Source: Desulfobulbaceae bacterium
GTDB lineage: Bacteria > Desulfobacterota > Desulfobulbia > Desulfobulbales > Desulfobulbaceae
Assembly (NCBI GenBank): GCA_030633145.1
Contig: DAOVTM010000188.1
Coordinates: forward strand, 1 to 7,819
Length of the DNA stretch: 7,819 nt
Reading direction: 5' to 3'
Below the pieces are notes generated by a model. The model saw only the letters and a list, made by a program, of their open reading frames with translations. It was not told the origin of the DNA and made no database searches. A program made the position numbers and the translations under genes. Shown here piece after piece: positions 6,701-7,819 of the stretch. Each line of letters starts with the position of its first letter. The first letter of the stretch is position 1.

Positions 6701-7013
6701 GGGTAAGCCGCCAGAGAGCAGGCACGAGCAAGGCACGATAGAGATAGCAATCGCCCACGGCGCGAATAAGATCAAACTCGACCACCAGGCCATTAAAACG
6801 GACAACGGATTTGTCGGAACGATGGATGCGGAATACGGCTCGATCCTGGAGTATGGCCTGCATGTCCAGATTGGGATTGTCGGAGATCAGATTGATATCA
6901 AAGCTGTACAGTTGTGACAGACCTTCGCTGCCGGTAAAGGAGACAACGCCAAAGGTATCCTCAGCAAGGGCAAAAGACTCAAAGGTAAACCTGGTTTCAT
7001 TGAAAAAATTCAC
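3738..7013 (-). CDS. vgrG: VgrG type VI secretion spike protein with large internal coiled-coil insertion
   Basis: 1091 residues; typical VgrGs are roughly 600-900. Residues 1-~370 are the gp27-like base (NETRFTF, TWEYACQYGESHYAFFSRWLERNGMYYFFEQ). Residues ~374-465 are the gp5-like OB-fold (RIHGSINARI, RYKVVLPFD, SAWVRMMQPSAGPGMGMHFP, GNPDRPIIAGAMSN). Residues 479-503 carry the usual FHTEDSKGHEHF strand region. After a Gly-rich hydrophobic stretch (~549-576) comes a Lys/Glu-rich coiled coil, ~577-860, with tandem repeats near 721-850. Residues ~895-1091 are beta-helix strands (IEAHKGDVKLEAHKGNV; repeats of 28 then 17 residues). The trimer caps the T6SS tube and punctures target membranes. No known C-terminal toxin domain is visible. 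Start GTG at 7013 has AGGAG seven bases upstream and aligns with the paralogue at 266. The DUF1566 gene ends 60 bases upstream. Confidence 0.95.
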   Translation of the reverse strand: MNFFNETRFTFESFALAEDTFGVVSFTGSEGLSQLYSFDINLISDNPNLDMQAILQDRAVFRIHRSDKSVVRFNGLVVEFDLIRAVGDCYLYRALLVPALWRLTLTHHNQVFLDKTPKEILSDVLEDGRITSLDYEFRLQESYFTWEYACQYGESHYAFFSRWLERNGMYYFFEQEQGREKLIITDSRMSHNPAPLGAELLYSPVSGLEDFHLEEVAQSFICRRRNVPHTIELRDYDYRHPSLDVAGRAEVSKDGFGEMYYYGDHFRTPEGGDKLATLRSEELLCRAEQFHGESSVPYISPGFRFLLDNHFRADMNADYLTISMEHEGNQAAFLIAGLRELLSADETKSLYRNSFTAIQDQVQFRAERTTPQPRIHGSINARIDGSGSGDYAELDEHGRYKVVLPFDRADRSGGKASAWVRMMQPSAGPGMGMHFPLHKSTEVLLTFIDGNPDRPIIAGAMSNTEHPSVINSTNQTKAGFRTAGGSSFHTEDSKGHEHFVMKAGDGKCTMRFGAGSGSAWVVSAPMAATGGAGCSSVASAFHSHMWNVNRIGIGVGLKGWGIAGGVISALLGSLKLYEKGLETKIKVLTHRADEKKEEAEELEEEAKKHEKLARQKDKEAEKKDQEAAEEEKKAVEKNAVAEQYETEANHFFYNMKEKLELKETKIVGIQHLDKNIEQYNQEDKDADGLKRKRDVLEAEVKQLEKDADRLDSKVKETKKKADGIRGKNDKEEYVNEDGKIIDNPMKDTMAYYKAEADKKKKEADGIRGKNDKEEYVNEDGKAIINGKYYGPRKGTMAYYKNEAGKLKKESVRIIGKNAEGDYVDEKGDPLLLTEDGKKKEPMAETVAAYKKDAEHAEEHGWDYCPSVDTVEIIDGALELCEAVYLALSLMPGQRPGVHIDVHGGTVLTGSSHIHIGKGNDVKIEAHKGDVKLEAHKGNVTLDAHKAVKLASGTATCSLKHNDNIELVVGTAAKTIKLLAGTARVAEVPAKGAICTLTHNGDIDLEVTVEDKSITLTAGDSKYTMKKNGDIELTVGTATKSIKLTAGTTKCTLTNNGAAELAAGTTKCTLKKDGAAKLESATSVELACGDGG
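3806..3832 (-). repeat. 27-base exact repeat in the vgrG beta-helix region, copy 2
   Basis: Identical to 3857-3883 and 51 bases (17 codons) away, encoding the repeated strand motif AGTTKCTL-type sequence. In frame, it adds one beta-helix turn near the C-terminus. The exact DNA identity points to a recent duplication. Confidence 0.9.
3857..3883 (-). repeat. 27-base exact repeat in the vgrG beta-helix region, copy 1
   Basis: Partner of 3806-3832. It encodes the GTTKCTL strand around residues 1046-1052. Confidence 0.9.
4671..4729 (-). repeat. 59-base exact direct repeat in the vgrG coiled-coil insertion, copy 2
   Basis: Identical over 59 bases to 4797-4855, 126 bases (42 codons) away. It encodes residues 763-781, ADGIRGKNDKEEYVNEDGK. 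A degenerate third copy (IIGKNAEGDYVDEKGD, residues ~813-828) follows 47 codons later. Confidence 0.93.
4797..4855 (-). repeat. 59-base exact direct repeat in the vgrG coiled-coil insertion, copy 1
   Basis: First copy in reading order, encoding residues 721-739. Each repeat is followed by a second conserved block, TMAYYKxEAxK, whose DNA is also largely shared (19 identical bases at 4755-4773 and 4614-4632). The whole unit is therefore duplicated, with five extra codons in the second linker. Confidence 0.93.
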
Positions 7014-7073
7014 GGTATTTCTCCTATTTTCTGAACAATGGATGATTAATTTAAAAAATGGCTGAAGGATCTG

Positions 7074-7819
7074 TTATTTATTTCGAACCGGCAATAGGTA
7101 ATGTTGCTCGCCCTTGTCGGTGCCTAAGACTGTGCCGAATTTAAGATTCAGGTTAAACGCAAAGCCCAATGAATCTCTTCTGGTTGTCGAAGACCAGTAA
7201 CTAGCAGATTGTACTTTGGAAAAAGCATCATTATTTGTTGTCCACTGAGCTGTTCCAGCTGCGTTGCTGAGAGTTGGAGTTGTAAAGTTATAATTCACAA
7301 GAGTGAGCAACTCCGTAATGGTGGGGACGCGCCATTGGGCGGCAGTGGAGAAGTCGAAGAGTCCGCAAACACTATCTTGCAGAGTCTCCACAAATGTCAA
7401 TGCTGCCGACCAGGTCGTTTCCCCCTGGCAGTTAGCGTCTTTGAGCCAAATAAGGCCGGTGAGGTTATCGGTTACCGTACCGTCGCTATTACTGGTAAAA
7501 CGGGCAGTAGGCCAGGCTATACCTTCTCGCAGATCGCCATCCTGGCTGGCAGGTGAAGCAAGTGAACAATCCGTTTCAATTACCCAGTCGGAGCCGTCAA
7601 GCTTTGTGCAAAATCTTTGACCGGTTTTATGCGTCGATGCCATTGGTCTGGTTCCGTGTACCAGGGAACCGGCCACAAAGGCTGTTTCGCCGGACAGGAT
7701 ATCTCCGGCCTCGGCAGTACCGGAACTGGTATCGACCACGTTGTTATCCCCGGTTACGCCAAAGATGGTGATGTTCTTTTTGATGTTGCCAGTGGCAAGA
7801 TCGGTATCACCTTCCACCA
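7074..7819 (-). CDS. DUF1566 (Lcl C-terminal domain) protein, C-terminal part (cut by window end)
   Basis: About 248 codons are visible, with no start: the frame stays open through the window edge, and the GTG at 7817 has no visible upstream site to support it. Numbering from that GTG, residues ~1-57 are Gly/Thr-rich segments (NITIFGVTGD; AGDILSGETAFVAGSLVHGT) like the short repeats before DUF1566 domains and in some phage tail proteins. Residues ~112-246 are the DUF1566 domain: DGTVTDNLTGLIWLKDANC, WRVPTITELLTLV, YWSSTT and the end YLLPVR. This domain occurs in surface or secreted adhesin-like proteins, for example Legionella Lcl, and is thought to have a C-type-lectin-like fold. Four cysteines are present. 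The stop is 60 bases before vgrG on the same strand, so co-transcription is possible. Its role here is unknown. Confidence 0.88.
   Translation of the reverse strand, partial: VEGDTDLATGNIKKNITIFGVTGDNNVVDTSSGTAEAGDILSGETAFVAGSLVHGTRPMASTHKTGQRFCTKLDGSDWVIETDCSLASPASQDGDLREGIAWPTARFTSNSDGTVTDNLTGLIWLKDANCQGETTWSAALTFVETLQDSVCGLFDFSTAAQWRVPTITELLTLVNYNFTTPTLSNAAGTAQWTTNNDAFSKVQSASYWSSTTRRDSLGFAFNLNLKFGTVLGTDKGEQHYLLPVRNK

Noticed and set aside
7074..7300. Variable region of a diversity-generating retroelement at the DUF1566 C-terminus
   Set aside because: Some lectin-like proteins are such targets, but I see no template repeat or reverse transcriptase in the window and no obvious adenine-directed variation.

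Overview
All five recognisable genes lie on the minus strand, so transcription runs from high to low coordinates. The order is: the C-terminal part of a DUF1566 (Lcl C-terminal) family protein (7819-7074, cut by the window end), a complete 1091-residue VgrG spike protein (7013-3738), a DppA-like dipeptide-binding protein (3557-1959), a palindrome-rich noncoding block (1554-1958), a predicted exported phosphatidylserine-decarboxylase-family protein (1553-441), and the first 88 codons of a second, closely related VgrG (266-1, cut by the window start). Every sizeable plus-strand reading frame is an antisense shadow of one of these genes.

The window suggests a Gram-negative bacterium. It has a type VI secretion spike protein, a periplasmic binding protein with a Sec signal peptide and conserved disulfide cysteines, and strong AGGAG-type ribosome binding sites. 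Composition is moderate in GC. The intergenic block carries GTAGGGTGCG-type hairpins and nested palindromes built on the core CCCAAGCT/AGCTTGGG, and there is a DUF1566 protein next to vgrG. From memory, this combination recalls filamentous sulfur bacteria and Desulfobulbaceae (cable-bacterium relatives). That is an impression and not a taxonomic assignment.

Functionally, the two vgrG genes bracket a two-gene segment of predicted periplasmic proteins: dppA and the decarboxylase-family gene. DppA appears without its permease and ATPase genes, at least within this window. The decarboxylase-family protein has the PSDC-type N-terminal region also found in eukaryotic-type amino-acid decarboxylases such as fungal PsiD, an intact Asp/His/Ser catalytic set and a signal peptide. 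It is therefore not an ordinary housekeeping Psd.

The most unusual features are a ~290-residue charged coiled-coil insertion with internal tandem repeats inside the large VgrG, the exported decarboxylase-family enzyme between two vgrG paralogues, and the intergenic palindrome cluster, whose small hairpins show compensatory base changes.
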